64,000 nt of DNA from Lachnospiraceae bacterium (GTDB taxonomy: Bacteria > Bacillota > Clostridia > Lachnospirales > Lachnospiraceae): assembly GCA_015057455.1 (NCBI GenBank), contig SVEH01000002.1, positions 147,690 through 211,689 on the forward strand, given 5' to 3'. This document shows positions 36,600 to 46,675 of the stretch, piece by piece (position 1 is the first letter of the stretch; each line of letters starts with the position of its first letter). The position numbers and the translations under genes were made by a program. The notes under the pieces are model-generated. The model saw only the letters and a program-made list of their open reading frames with translations. It was not told the DNA's origin and searched no databases.

Positions 36600-37302
36600 T
36601 GCAAGTCCTGTTGGAGATTATGATAAACGATTAACGATATTAACAAAAGAATATGGTAAAATAACAGTATTTGCTAGAGGTGCAAGAAGGCAAAATAGCA
36701 TGCTTATGGCATGCTCCCAGCCTTTTACCTTTGGCAATTTTACTGTGTATAGAGGAAAGAATGCATATAATCTAATGAGTGCAGAGATTAATAATTATTT
36801 TGTTGAATTACGAGATGATATAGAAGCTGTTACTTATGGATTATATTTTTGTGAATTTGTAGATTATTATACAAAAGAGAATCAAGAGGCGTCTCAAGTG
36901 CTAAAACTTTTATTTCAGTCATGCAGAGCATTGACGCATAAAGATTTAGATAAAAGAATGGTTAGATTTGTATTTGAAGCAAAACTTATATATTTAAATG
37001 GAGAGATAACACCATTACATGAATGTATTAAGTGTGGGGAGAAAGAAAGTTTAGTTGGATTGTCTGTTGAAAATGGTGGTATGATTTGCGGAAATTGCAT
37101 AAGTACTGTTGGTGACATAATTAAATTAAGTCAGTCGGCAATCTATACATTGCAATATATTATGTTTTCTTCAATTGAAAAATTATACTCATTTTCTGTT
37201 ACAGAAGAAGTAATAAAAGAAATTGAATTTGCAATGAGATGTTATATTGGAAGATATGTAGATAGAAAATTTAAGTCTATGGAGATGTTAGAAGTATTTT
37301 AA
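36562..37302 (+). CDS. recO: DNA repair protein RecO
   Basis: Recombination mediator that loads RecA on SSB-coated DNA together with RecR. The GTG at 36562 is taken as start because it gives the family N-terminus (TVMGQVLSASPVGDYDKRL, then LTKEYGKITVFARGARR). 246 residues, full length, with OB fold, helical domain and the four-Cys zinc site CIKC and CGNC. It overlaps the small upstream ORF by 38 nt. Confidence 0.95.
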   Translation: MDLRQTVMGQVLSASPVGDYDKRLTILTKEYGKITVFARGARRQNSMLMACSQPFTFGNFTVYRGKNAYNLMSAEINNYFVELRDDIEAVTYGLYFCEFVDYYTKENQEASQVLKLLFQSCRALTHKDLDKRMVRFVFEAKLIYLNGEITPLHECIKCGEKESLVGLSVENGGMICGNCISTVGDIIKLSQSAIYTLQYIMFSSIEKLYSFSVTEEVIKEIEFAMRCYIGRYVDRKFKSMEMLEVF

Positions 37303-37366
37303 GAGTAATTCTAATGATTATATAAAATGCATAATTTTAGATTGTTGTTTGATATGAAAAAAATAC

Positions 37367-37395
37367 TTGAATTTATATAAGGTTATAAGTACAAT
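37367..37395 (+). promoter_or_regulatory. Probable promoter of the lipoprotein at 37520
   Basis: TTGAAT (37367-37372), 17-bp spacer, TACAAT (37390-37395). It gives a leader of about 120 nt with a small CAGAG/CTCTG hairpin. Confidence 0.5.
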
Positions 37396-37519
37396 ATAGT
37401 AATGGTGAGTATAATGTTACAGAGATAACTCTGATAATTTTTCTGAAGGCTTAAGTAAGGAGTACTTTGGCATACAGGAGTTGGGTGAGAAGAAAGGAAA
37501 GTAGGTATTAGGGAAAGTT

Positions 37520-38164
37520 ATGAAGAAGAGATTTTTGAAGGTGGCATTTTTAGGAATAAGTGCAATTGCATTAGTAGGTTGTAATAGCAAGAATGTAACT
37601 ATTACTGCAGATAAAGCAAAAGATAACGAGATAATTGTTACAGATAATGGCAAGATTCAAAGTGTAATTAAAGAGAAGTTTGATAAGAAATATTATGATG
37701 AGAAAGAATTAAAGTCATTCATAAAGGACGATTTGAAAGATTTTAATAAAGATAATGATACAAAGATTAAGCTGAATTCTATGAAGGTTAAAGATGAGAA
37801 TGTATATGCTGTAATAGATTACAAGTCAGCAGAAGAGTATAACCAATATGGAGATGCTAGAATTACAGTTATGAAGGCAGATTTAGCTAAAGACAGTAGC
37901 GTTGTTCCAGATAAGCTTAATATATATGGAAAAGATAAGAAAGAAAACAAATTTGAAACATTGGATAAAGACATGAAGGTAGTAGTTATTCAAGAAAAAC
38001 CAGTAGGGGATACTCCATATGGAGATATGCCATCTGAAAGTAAAGTTGACTTAAAAGTAACTGTTGCTGGAAAGATAAAGTATGTTTCTAATGCGAAGAA
38101 GGATGATGGTAATACTGCTAAGATATCATCTTTAAAGGATCCGGTAGTAGTTGTGTATAAGTAA
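37520..38164 (+). CDS. Lipoprotein, unknown function
   Basis: 214 residues with an export signal and lipobox LVGC. The mature part is Lys/Asp-rich with alternating helix and strand. No family motif is recognised. It lies between recO and glyS; similar short lipoproteins occupy this slot in other Lachnospiraceae. SD GGGAAAG. Confidence 0.7.
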   Translation: MKKRFLKVAFLGISAIALVGCNSKNVTITADKAKDNEIIVTDNGKIQSVIKEKFDKKYYDEKELKSFIKDDLKDFNKDNDTKIKLNSMKVKDENVYAVIDYKSAEEYNQYGDARITVMKADLAKDSSVVPDKLNIYGKDKKENKFETLDKDMKVVVIQEKPVGDTPYGDMPSESKVDLKVTVAGKIKYVSNAKKDDGNTAKISSLKDPVVVVYK

Positions 38165-38404
38165 TTAAATATACAGAATTAATAGTAATATAGCTAGACT
38201 ATACTTTTAATAGTAAATTAAAGTGAGTATGTTTATGGCTCATAATAATAGATTATCAAAGGTTAAATTTAAATAGATTAATAAAATAGTGATAATTAAG
38301 ATAAAAAAATAAAGCGTTGAGATAAAAAACAAATTAATTTATTAATAATATTAGTATGAATATATTTAGGAAGTGAGAAGTCGCTTTCGGATAGGAGAGT
38401 TACA

Positions 38405-39802
38405 ATGGCGAAAGTAGAAAAGACAATGGAGAAAATAGTTGCATTAGCTAAAGCAAGAGGATTTGTATATCCAGGATCAGAGATTTATGGTGGCTTAGCT
38501 AATACATGGGATTATGGAAACTTAGGTGTAGAACTTAAGAATAATGTAAAAAAAGCATGGTGGAAGAAATTTATTCAAGAAAATCCATATAACGTGGGTG
38601 TTGATTGTGCAATTCTTATGAATCCACAAACTTGGATTGCATCAGGACATTTAGGTAGTTTTTCAGATCCATTAATGGACTGTAAGGAATGTCATGAGAG
38701 ATTTAGAGCAGATCAATTAATTGAGAATTATATGAAAGAGAATAATATTGAGATAGAAGGTTCTGTTGATGCATGGGATGTTAATGAAATGGCAGACTAC
38801 ATAAAAGAACATAATATAGGATGTCCAACTTGTGGAAAGCATAATTTTACAGATATAAGACAATTTAATCTTATGTTTAAGACTTTCCAAGGTGTTACAG
38901 AGGATGCTAAGAATACAGTATATCTTAGACCAGAAACAGCCCAAGGTATATTTGTTAACTTTAAGAATGTACAAAGAACTTCTAGAAAGAAGATTCCATT
39001 TGGTATAGGTCAGATTGGTAAGTCATTTAGAAATGAAATAACTCCAGGTAACTTTACATTTAGGACAAGAGAGTTTGAACAAATGGAATTAGAGTTTTTC
39101 TGTGAACCAGATACAGACTTAGAATGGTTTGCATATTGGAAAGAATTCTGTATTAATTGGTTAAAAGATTTAGGAATTAAAGATGATGAGATGCGAGTTC
39201 GTGATCATGATCAAGAAGAATTATCATTTTATAGTAAAGCAACTACAGATATAGAGTTCCTATTCCCATTTGGATGGGGAGAACTATGGGGAATAGCAGA
39301 TAGAACTGACTATGACCTAACTCAACATCAGAATGTTTCAAAAGAAGATTTAACATATTTTGATGATGAGAAGAAAGAAAGATATGTACCATATGTAATA
39401 GAACCATCATTAGGAGCAGATAGAGTAACATTGGCATTTTTATGTGCAGCATATGATGAGGAAGAGTTAGAAGGTAATGATATGAGAACTGTACTACGTT
39501 TTCACCCTGCTATCGCCCCTGTTAAGATAGGAGTATTACCATTATCTAAGAAGTTAAATGATGGAGCAACTAAAGTATTTGAAGAATTATGTAAAACATA
39601 TAACTGTGAATATGATGATAGAGGTAACATAGGTAAGAGATATAGAAGACAAGATGAAATTGGTACCCCATTCTGTGTTACATATGATTTTGAATCAGAA
39701 GAAGATGGTGCAGTTACAGTAAGAGATAGAGATTCAATGAAACAAGATAGAGTTAAAATTGAAGATCTTAAGGCGTATTTTGAAGAGAAATTTGCATATT
39801 AA
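38405..39802 (+). CDS. glyS: Glycyl-tRNA synthetase, single-chain type
   Basis: Class II synthetase of the alpha2 type. 465 residues, full length. N-terminal [20 protein letters not shown] is the family signature. Zinc-type Cys pairs CKEC and CPTC, class II motif 2 ([21 protein letters not shown]) and motif 3 ([14 protein letters not shown]) are present, plus the C-terminal anticodon-binding domain. AGGAGAG precedes the ATG. No T-box sequence is visible in the 240-bp leader. Confidence 0.97.
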   Translation: MAKVEKTMEKIVALAKARGFVYPGSEIYGGLANTWDYGNLGVELKNNVKKAWWKKFIQENPYNVGVDCAILMNPQTWIASGHLGSFSDPLMDCKECHERFRADQLIENYMKENNIEIEGSVDAWDVNEMADYIKEHNIGCPTCGKHNFTDIRQFNLMFKTFQGVTEDAKNTVYLRPETAQGIFVNFKNVQRTSRKKIPFGIGQIGKSFRNEITPGNFTFRTREFEQMELEFFCEPDTDLEWFAYWKEFCINWLKDLGIKDDEMRVRDHDQEELSFYSKATTDIEFLFPFGWGELWGIADRTDYDLTQHQNVSKEDLTYFDDEKKERYVPYVIEPSLGADRVTLAFLCAAYDEEELEGNDMRTVLRFHPAIAPVKIGVLPLSKKLNDGATKVFEELCKTYNCEYDDRGNIGKRYRRQDEIGTPFCVTYDFESEEDGAVTVRDRDSMKQDRVKIEDLKAYFEEKFAY

Positions 39803-39842
39803 TCACATTAGAATAGAATATAGATTGTTAATTGTTTGGGAT

Positions 39843-39869
39843 AAAAGAGGTTCAATTGGAACCTCTTTT
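39843..39869 (+). terminator. Terminator after glyS
   Basis: An 11-bp stem (AAAAGAGGTTC, 39843-39853, with 39859-39869), 5-nt loop, T-run. Confidence 0.92.
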
Positions 39870-40035
39870 TCGTGGTTTCATTTCTGATGTTTTATAAAGA
39901 ACTTATGAGAAAAATCGATTTTGTGAAAAAAATGTCAAAAATTTATCAATTTTATGTAGAAATATGAAAAAGAATATGTTAGTATAGAAAAGATGGGCGG
40001 AATAAGTCCACAACATAGTTTAAGGAGGTTGGACC

Positions 40036-40530
40036 ATGTGTTCTAAAAAAGGTTGTGTTCCATTTAAAGGAACTAAGGAACAAGAGAAAGCATTACTTGA
40101 AGTAATAGCTGAACTTAAAGATCAAAAAGGTGCTTTGATGCCTATTCTTCAAAAGGCTCAAGACATTTATGGATATCTTCCAATAGAAGTTCAAACAATT
40201 ATATCCAATGAAACTGGTATACCATTAGAGAAAATCTATGGTGTAGCAACATTCTATGCACAATTTGCTTTGAACCCAAAGGGAAAATATCGTATATCAG
40301 TATGTCTAGGAACTGCTTGTTATGTTAAGGGTTCTGGAGATTTATTTGATAGTTTACAAGAAAAGTTAGGAATTAAAGGTGGAGAGTGTACTCCAGACGG
40401 TAAATTCTCACTTGATGCTTGCCGTTGTGTAGGTGCTTGTGGACTTGCACCAGTTATTATGGTGAATGACGATGTTTATGGTCGTTTAACAGTTGACGAC
40501 CTTGACGATATTTTAGCAAAATACGAGTAG
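40036..40530 (+). CDS. hydC: Bifurcating [FeFe] hydrogenase subunit HydC (NuoE-like)
   Basis: A thioredoxin-fold [2Fe-2S] subunit that passes electrons within the HydABC complex. 164 residues, with the four cluster Cys in CLGTACYVKG and CRCVGACG. It starts the hydCBA operon; HydB follows after 17 bp, and SD AAGGAGG lies 8 nt before the ATG. The context with HydA rules out respiratory complex I. Confidence 0.93.
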   Translation: MCSKKGCVPFKGTKEQEKALLEVIAELKDQKGALMPILQKAQDIYGYLPIEVQTIISNETGIPLEKIYGVATFYAQFALNPKGKYRISVCLGTACYVKGSGDLFDSLQEKLGIKGGECTPDGKFSLDACRCVGACGLAPVIMVNDDVYGRLTVDDLDDILAKYE

Positions 40531-40547
40531 TAGAATGGAGGATTTGT

Positions 40548-42431
40548 ATGAAGTCTCTAGATGATTTAAAAGTAATTAGAGAAAAAATGCAGGGACAAAT
40601 AGCTATGCGTACAGAAGAAGGAAAAGATTTTCCTATTCTTGATGGCTTTAAGAAACATGTACTAGTATGTGGTGGTACAGGTTGTACGTCTTCTAGCAGT
40701 ATGAAGATTATCGAAGCTTTAGAAAAAGAAATTAAAGCTGCAGGTAAAGAGAATGAAATTAATATAGTTAAAACTGGATGTTTCGGTCTTTGTGAATTAG
40801 GACCAATTATGATAGTATATCCAGAGGGTGCTTTCTATTCAAGAGTTGAAGTTGAGAATGTATCTCGTATAGTGAAAGAGCATTTAGTAGAAGGTAATAT
40901 TGTTACAGAGCTTTTATATGATGAGACAGTTGATGGAGATAAAATTAAGCCTCTTCAAGAGACTAATTTCTATAAGAAACAACAACGTATAGCACTTCGT
41001 AACTGTGGTGTTATTGCACCAGAGTGTATAGATGAGTATATTGGTACTCAAGGATATGAAGCTTTAGGTAAAGTTCTTACAACTATGAAACCTGAGGATG
41101 TTATCCAAACATTACTTGATAGTGGACTTAGAGGTCGTGGTGGAGCTGGTTTCCCTACAGGTCTTAAGTGGAAGTTTGCAGCAGCTAATGATGCAGATCA
41201 AAAGTATGTATGTTGTAACGCTGATGAGGGTGACCCAGGTGCATTTATGGATCGTTCAATCTTAGAGGGAGATCCACACGTTGTACTTGAAGCTATGGCG
41301 ATAGCTGGTTATGCAATCGGTGCAACACAAGGTTATATATATGTTCGTGCTGAGTATCCAATCGCAATTGAGCGTCTTGAAATAGCTATTGGACAAGCAA
41401 GAGAATATGGTTTATTAGGAAAGAACATTTTTGGAACAGGATTCGATTTTGATATAGATTTAAGACTTGGTGCAGGTGCATTCGTATGTGGTGAAGAGAC
41501 AGCTCTTATGACATCAATCGAAGGTAACCGTGGTGAGCCAAGACCAAGACCACCTTTCCCAGCAGTAAAAGGATTATTCGCAAAACCAACTATTCTTAAC
41601 AACGTTGAGACTTGGGCTAATATACCAAGAATTATCTTAAACGGACCAGAATGGTTTGCTAATATGGGAACAGAGAAGTCAAAAGGTACTAAGGTATTCG
41701 CTTTAGGTGGTAAGATTAATAACACAGGACTTGTAGAAGTACCTATGGGAACAACTCTTAGAGAAGTTGTAGAAGAAATTGGTGGAGGAATTCCAAACGG
41801 TAAGAAGTTTAAAGCAGCTCAAACAGGTGGACCATCAGGTGGATGTATACCAGCAGAGCACTTTGATGTACCAATCGATTTTGATAACTTAATGGCTATC
41901 GGATCAATGATGGGTTCAGGTGGACTTATCGTTATGGATGAGACTACTTGTATGGTTGATATCGCAAAATTCTTCCTTGAGTTTACAGTAGATGAGTCAT
42001 GTGGTAAGTGTACACCATGTCGTATCGGAACTAAGCGTATGCTTGAAATCTTAGATAAGATTACAAAAGGTCAAGCAACTATGGAAGATTTAGATAAGTT
42101 AGAAGAGCTTTGTGAACATGTAAGTGAAAACTCACTATGTGCACTTGGACAAACAGCTGCTAACCCTATTAAATCAACATTACATTACTTTAGAGATGAG
42201 TATATTGCTCATATCGTTGATAAGAAATGTCCAGCAGGCGTTTGTAAAGATTTACTTCAATACTCAATTGATCCAGATAAGTGTAAAGGTTGTACACTAT
42301 GTTCAAGAGTTTGTCCAAACGGAGCTATTGAAGGAACTCTTAAAGAACCACATAAGATTATACCTGAGAAGTGCGTTAAGTGTGGAGCTTGTATGGAAAA
42401 ATGTAAATTTGGTGCAATAATTAAAAAGTAA
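40548..42431 (+). CDS. hydB: Bifurcating [FeFe] hydrogenase subunit HydB (NuoF-like, NADH/FMN)
   Basis: 627 residues. An N-terminal [2Fe-2S] thioredoxin-like domain (VCGGTGCTSSSS, CFGLCELG) is followed by the NuoF core. That core has the FMN site RGRGGAGFPTGLKW, an NADH-binding region (CNADEGDPGAFMDR), and the [4Fe-4S] site ESCGKCTPCRIGT. It ends with two ferredoxin clusters (CKGCTLCSRVCP, CVKCGACMEKC). This domain order is that of HydB, the site where NADH and ferredoxin electrons split. The stop overlaps the AT of the next SD region, 14 bp before hydA. Confidence 0.95.
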   Translation: MKSLDDLKVIREKMQGQIAMRTEEGKDFPILDGFKKHVLVCGGTGCTSSSSMKIIEALEKEIKAAGKENEINIVKTGCFGLCELGPIMIVYPEGAFYSRVEVENVSRIVKEHLVEGNIVTELLYDETVDGDKIKPLQETNFYKKQQRIALRNCGVIAPECIDEYIGTQGYEALGKVLTTMKPEDVIQTLLDSGLRGRGGAGFPTGLKWKFAAANDADQKYVCCNADEGDPGAFMDRSILEGDPHVVLEAMAIAGYAIGATQGYIYVRAEYPIAIERLEIAIGQAREYGLLGKNIFGTGFDFDIDLRLGAGAFVCGEETALMTSIEGNRGEPRPRPPFPAVKGLFAKPTILNNVETWANIPRIILNGPEWFANMGTEKSKGTKVFALGGKINNTGLVEVPMGTTLREVVEEIGGGIPNGKKFKAAQTGGPSGGCIPAEHFDVPIDFDNLMAIGSMMGSGGLIVMDETTCMVDIAKFFLEFTVDESCGKCTPCRIGTKRMLEILDKITKGQATMEDLDKLEELCEHVSENSLCALGQTAANPIKSTLHYFRDEYIAHIVDKKCPAGVCKDLLQYSIDPDKCKGCTLCSRVCPNGAIEGTLKEPHKIIPEKCVKCGACMEKCKFGAIIKK

Positions 42432-42445
42432 TGGAGGAGAATAAG

Positions 42446-44191
42446 ATGGCAGATATTAATGTAAAAATTAACGGCAGAGATGTGGCAGCTCCAGAAGGTT
42501 CTACTATATTAGAAGCAGCACACATAGCTGGAATTAAGATACCAACTCTTTGCTTTTTAAAGGAAATAAACGAAATTGGCGCTTGCCGTATATGTATGGT
42601 TGAAGTAAAGGGAGCTAGAACTTTAGTAGCTTCATGTGTTCATCCAATAAGCGAAGGAATGGAAATTTGGACTAATACTCCTAAGGTATTAGAGTCAAGA
42701 AGAAGAACTCTTCAATTAATTCTTTCAAACCATGAGAGAAAATGTCTTTCATGTGTAAGAAGTGGTAATTGTGAATTACAACAATTATGTTTTGAACTTG
42801 GAGTAGCTGATGAAGCATACTTTGATGGTGCAAAACAACAATATGAGATAGATTGTAGTGCAGCTCATATGGTTCGTGACAATAATAAGTGTATATTATG
42901 TCGTCGTTGTGTAGCTGTATGTGATAAGGTACAAGGTGTTGGTGTTATCGGAGCTAACAACAGAGGTATCGATACTGTAATAGGTTCAGCATTCGAGATG
43001 GGACTTGGAGATACAAGTTGTGTATCATGTGGTCAATGTATCGCAGTTTGTCCTACAGGTGCTTTAAGAGAAAAAGATGCTACTGATGATGTTTTAGCAG
43101 CAATCGCTGATGAAACTAAACATGTAGTAGTTCAAACTGCACCAGCAGTTAGAGCAGCTCTTGGAGAAGAATTTGGTTACCCAATCGGAACAGATGTTGA
43201 AGGTAAGATGGCAGCAGCTCTTAGAAGATTAGGATTTGATAAAGTATTTGATACTAACTTTAGTGCTGACCTTACAATTATGGAAGAAGCACATGAATTC
43301 TTAGATAGAGTACAAAATGGAGGTACACTTCCACTTATTACATCATGTTCACCAGGATGGATTAAGTATTGTGAGCACTATTTCCCAGATATGACAGAGA
43401 ACTTATCAAGTTGTAAGTCTCCTCAACAAATGTTTGGTGCAATCACTAAGACTTATTATGCTGAGAAGATGGGAATTGATCCTAAGAATATCGTATGTGT
43501 ATCAGTTATGCCATGTACTGCTAAGAAGTTCGAGATTGGTAGAGATGATCAAGATGCAGCTGGAGTACCAGATGTAGATATCGCTATTACAACAAGAGAA
43601 CTTGCTAGATTAATTAAACGTGTTGGACTTGATTTTGTAAGTCTTCCAGAAGAAGGATTTGACGATCCACTTGGAGAATCAACAGGAGCAGCTGTAATAT
43701 TTGGTGCTACTGGTGGTGTTATGGAAGCTGCATTAAGAACAGCAGTAGAGACACTTACAGGTGAAGAATTAGCATCACTAGATTTTAAAGAAGTTCGTGG
43801 AACTGAAGGAATTAAAGAAGCAACTTATCCAGTTGCTGGAATGGATGTTAAGGTTGCTGTTGCATCAGGTCTTAACAATGCAAAACAATTACTTGAGAAA
43901 GTAAAAGCTGGAGAAGCTAATTATCACTTTATAGAGATAATGGGATGTCCAGGTGGTTGTGTTAACGGTGGTGGACAACCAATCGTTACAGCAGATGTAA
44001 GAAACTTTACAGATGTAAAAGCACTTCGTGCAAAAGTTCTTTATGATAATGACGCTAACCAAAAGGTTCGTAAGTCACATGAGAATCCATCAGTTAAGAA
44101 ATTATATGATGAATTCTTAGGTGAGCCAGGAAGTCATAAGGCACACGAAATTTTACACACAACTTATGTTAAGAGACAAATCAATAAATAA
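42446..44191 (+). CDS. hydA: [FeFe] hydrogenase catalytic subunit HydA
   Basis: Makes or uses H2 at the H-cluster; with HydB and HydC it couples NADH and ferredoxin. ATG 42446 is used (GGAGGAG at 42433-42439); the ATG at 42431 precedes that SD. 581 residues. Order: [2Fe-2S] (CRICMVEV), His/Cys cluster (CLSCVRSGNCELQQLC), two [4Fe-4S] (CILCRRCVAVC, CVSCGQCIAVCP), then H-cluster motifs L1 TSCSPGWIKY, L2 MPCTAKKFE, L3 MGCPGGCVNGGGQP. All ligands are intact. Maturases HydEFG are not in the window. Confidence 0.96.
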   Translation: MADINVKINGRDVAAPEGSTILEAAHIAGIKIPTLCFLKEINEIGACRICMVEVKGARTLVASCVHPISEGMEIWTNTPKVLESRRRTLQLILSNHERKCLSCVRSGNCELQQLCFELGVADEAYFDGAKQQYEIDCSAAHMVRDNNKCILCRRCVAVCDKVQGVGVIGANNRGIDTVIGSAFEMGLGDTSCVSCGQCIAVCPTGALREKDATDDVLAAIADETKHVVVQTAPAVRAALGEEFGYPIGTDVEGKMAAALRRLGFDKVFDTNFSADLTIMEEAHEFLDRVQNGGTLPLITSCSPGWIKYCEHYFPDMTENLSSCKSPQQMFGAITKTYYAEKMGIDPKNIVCVSVMPCTAKKFEIGRDDQDAAGVPDVDIAITTRELARLIKRVGLDFVSLPEEGFDDPLGESTGAAVIFGATGGVMEAALRTAVETLTGEELASLDFKEVRGTEGIKEATYPVAGMDVKVAVASGLNNAKQLLEKVKAGEANYHFIEIMGCPGGCVNGGGQPIVTADVRNFTDVKALRAKVLYDNDANQKVRKSHENPSVKKLYDEFLGEPGSHKAHEILHTTYVKRQINK

Positions 44192-44256
44192 TTTATTAGA
44201 ATTAGTATGTAGAATTTTGAATTTATAAATGTTTGTGTAGATACACAATATATAAC

Positions 44257-44304
44257 TAGAGAGTTAGCATTATATGAAAATATTCATATAGTGTTAGCTC
44301 TCTA
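44257..44304 (+). terminator. Terminator of hydCBA
   Basis: A long hairpin of more than 20 bp with minor mismatches (TAGAGAGTTAGC arm, 44257-44304), followed by TCTTTCT. Confidence 0.85.
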
Positions 44305-44312
44305 TCTTTCTG

Positions 44313-44341
44313 TTGACTTGAGTTTACAAACAATGTAAAAT
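44313..44341 (+). promoter_or_regulatory. Promoter of the LRR protein gene
   Basis: TTGACT (44313-44318), 17-bp spacer, TAAAAT (44336-44341), about 38 bp before the ATG. Confidence 0.7.
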
Positions 44342-44379
44342 AGTTAGGGTTAGCTTACAAAAGAATAGGAGGAAATATA

Positions 44380-46365
44380 ATGAACAAAGCTAAAGTTATA
44401 AAAAGTGTGATATTTACAATGTTAATGTCTGCTGTATTTGTAGCGTCTTTTGCGAAAGAGGCAAAAGCTGATTCATATGGCTTTTACACATACACAGTAA
44501 AAGATAAAACAGCAACTATAACAGAATACACAGGGGATGAGATAAATTGTGTGATTCCTAGTAAATTAGGAGGATATAAAGTTGTAGGGTTAGGAATGTC
44601 ATCATTTGATGGACAAAAGAATATGGAAAGCGTAACTATTCCTAGTACAGTTAAAAGTATAGGAAGCTATGCATTTAAGAATTGTGATGTATTAAAAAAG
44701 GTAACTATTCCTAATAGTGTAACTACTCTAGAGTATCAATGTTTTAATGATTGTGACAAATTAGAGACAGTAACTATTGGTAGTGGTGTTAAGGAAATAC
44801 CAAATGGAGCATTTCAAAGTTGTGATGCATTAAAAACTGTAAATTTAACAAGTGGATTAAAGATTATTCATGGCTCAGCAGGATATTACGGAGCGTTTCA
44901 AGATTGTACAAGTTTAGTAAGTATTACTTTACCATCTACTTTAACAGAAATAGGTGATTATGCTTTTGGTAATTGTGATTCACTAAAGGAAATAATTATA
45001 CCTAATAGTGTAAAAAAGACTGGTAATTATACTTTTACAAGTTGTGCACAGTTACAAAAGGTAACTATAGGAACAGGTCTAATAGAAATTGCTGATGGTT
45101 TATTTTATAATTGTTCTAGTTTAAAGACAGTTGTATTTGTAGGTAATAATATTACTCGTATTGGTAGATTCTCATTTGCATGTACAGCGTTAGAAGACGT
45201 TAAACTTCCGGCTTATGTTGATGTTATAGAAGAGTTTGCATTTGAGAAATGTACATCGTTAAAGAATATAGTGTTAAATGAAGGTCTTATGGAGATTCAA
45301 GGTGCCGCTTTTACTGGTTGCACAGGATTGGAAGAACTTACAATCCCATCTTCAGTTATAATTCTTCGTTCACAAATGCTTAGTGACTGTAAGAATTTAA
45401 AGACAGTTTATTTAAAATGTAACATTAGAACAGTGGAATCTAATCCATTTGCATCTGTTCGTTGTCCAAAGGAAAGTTTAAGAGTAAAAGCATATTCAAA
45501 TAATGAATTTGTTAATAATATTAATATTGGTGGAGATTATAAATGGCATTATGTAGATACATATATGCCAACTGTACCAGCAACAAGTCTTACATATAGT
45601 AAGAAATCAGTAACAATAGCGCCAGGAACAAGTGTAACATTACCAGCTACAATAGCTCCTGCCGACTCAACAGATTCTATACTTTACACTTCAAGTAATG
45701 ATAAGATTGCTACAGTTAATCAAAGAGGAAAAATAACAGCTGTATCATATGGTGTTGTTACAATTACAGCTAGAGACAATTCAGGTCATAAAGTTCAACT
45801 TGTAGTTAATGTACTACCTAAGAAAGTTAGTGGATTTAAAGATTCAGCAAGAGGAGTTGCTTCAATAAAATTAAGTTGGACAAAACAAGCTAATGTAGAT
45901 GGATATATAGTATATAGACAAGTTAGTGGCAAATGGAAACAAATAGGTACTGCATCAAGTACAGCAACTTCATTTATTGCATCAAAATTAGCATCAGGGA
46001 CATCATATAAATTTGCAATAAATGCATATAAGAAAGTAAATGGTACTACTTATAAGTCACCATCATTCCCAACAGTTACTTCATTTACAAAACCAGCTAA
46101 GGTAACTGGATTTAAGAGAAGTGCAGTGACAAGAAGTGCAATAAAGACAACTTGGACTAAAACAAGAGGAGCAACAGGATACATAGTATATAGATATAAA
46201 GCAGGCAAATGGGTAAGAGTAGCTACTGTAAAGAGTAATTCATATACATTTACAAAGCTTAGCAGAAATACAGCATATAAATTCTGTGTAAAAGCATATA
46301 AAACAGTTGGTTCAAAGACAGAATATGGTACTACAACAACTTTATCTACTAGAACTAGTAAGTAG
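44380..46365 (+). CDS. Secreted BspA-like leucine-rich repeat protein with BIg2 and Fn3 domains
   Basis: 661 residues. A signal peptide (SAVFVASFAKEAKA) is followed by about 13 LRR_5 repeats (pattern IGSYAFKNCDVLKKVTIPNSV) to about residue 395, a BIg2-type domain (ATSLTYSKKSVTIAPGTSV, about 400-480), and two Fn3-like domains to the end (GFKDSARGVASIKLSW, GFKRSAVTRSAIKTTW). No sortase signal or choline-binding repeat is seen, so the wall link is unclear. BspA-like LRR proteins often bind host or other cells. Own promoter; convergent with the chemoreceptor across a repeat element. Confidence 0.85.
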   Translation: MNKAKVIKSVIFTMLMSAVFVASFAKEAKADSYGFYTYTVKDKTATITEYTGDEINCVIPSKLGGYKVVGLGMSSFDGQKNMESVTIPSTVKSIGSYAFKNCDVLKKVTIPNSVTTLEYQCFNDCDKLETVTIGSGVKEIPNGAFQSCDALKTVNLTSGLKIIHGSAGYYGAFQDCTSLVSITLPSTLTEIGDYAFGNCDSLKEIIIPNSVKKTGNYTFTSCAQLQKVTIGTGLIEIADGLFYNCSSLKTVVFVGNNITRIGRFSFACTALEDVKLPAYVDVIEEFAFEKCTSLKNIVLNEGLMEIQGAAFTGCTGLEELTIPSSVIILRSQMLSDCKNLKTVYLKCNIRTVESNPFASVRCPKESLRVKAYSNNEFVNNINIGGDYKWHYVDTYMPTVPATSLTYSKKSVTIAPGTSVTLPATIAPADSTDSILYTSSNDKIATVNQRGKITAVSYGVVTITARDNSGHKVQLVVNVLPKKVSGFKDSARGVASIKLSWTKQANVDGYIVYRQVSGKWKQIGTASSTATSFIASKLASGTSYKFAINAYKKVNGTTYKSPSFPTVTSFTKPAKVTGFKRSAVTRSAIKTTWTKTRGATGYIVYRYKAGKWVRVATVKSNSYTFTKLSRNTAYKFCVKAYKTVGSKTEYGTTTTLSTRTSK

Positions 46366-46439
46366 TAGATATCATCTTTGCTGTTTAGATTTTCATGGAT
46401 ATATTTATAAAACATAGAATATTTGCATCTATATTTATC

Positions 46440-46673
46440 AGTATTCAGCATATAATAAAGGGGCTCGAATGTATATATTTAATGGTGTCTGCGCACCTTA
46501 GCACTTAGTGATTTCAAGCGCTAGCGCCGAAAGTACTTAGTACTACTAGGTGCAAAGTCAAGTGAGAACGTCCATTAAATATATATATTCGAACCCGTAT
46601 TATTGCTTCACTAGAATTCTAAACTCCATTTGTGCGGAGCTTAAAGAAGACACCCAATTTGAGCGAAGCTCAA
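46440..46673 (+). repeat. Long palindromic element E1
   Basis: The outer arms GGGGCTCGAATGTATATATT (left, about 46460) and the inverse ending TCGAACCCG (right, to 46597) pair over about 26-35 bp. Inside, CACCT pairs with AGGTG, and TTTC with GAAA around GCGCTAGCGC. A tail to 46673 contains ACTAGAA, TTTGTGCGGAGCTTAAA and a TTTGAGC/GCTCAAA hairpin beside the chemoreceptor stop. An inverted relative (E2) lies at 57704-57956. Confidence 0.8.
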
Positions 46674-46675
46674 AT

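Noticed and set aside
38165..38404. T-box leader before glyS
   Set aside because: No AGGGTGG-type T-box sequence and no terminator/antiterminator pair were found.
41333..41725. 130-residue - strand ORF inside hydB
   Set aside because: Shadow of the NuoF-type core, with no ribosome-binding site.
40036..44191. Complex I (NuoEFG) module
   Set aside because: The third gene carries the complete H-cluster motifs of an [FeFe] hydrogenase, so this is HydCBA.
46585..46600. tRNA T-loop (GGTTCGAA on the - strand)
   Set aside because: It lies in the arm of palindromic element E1, with no cloverleaf or acceptor stem around it.
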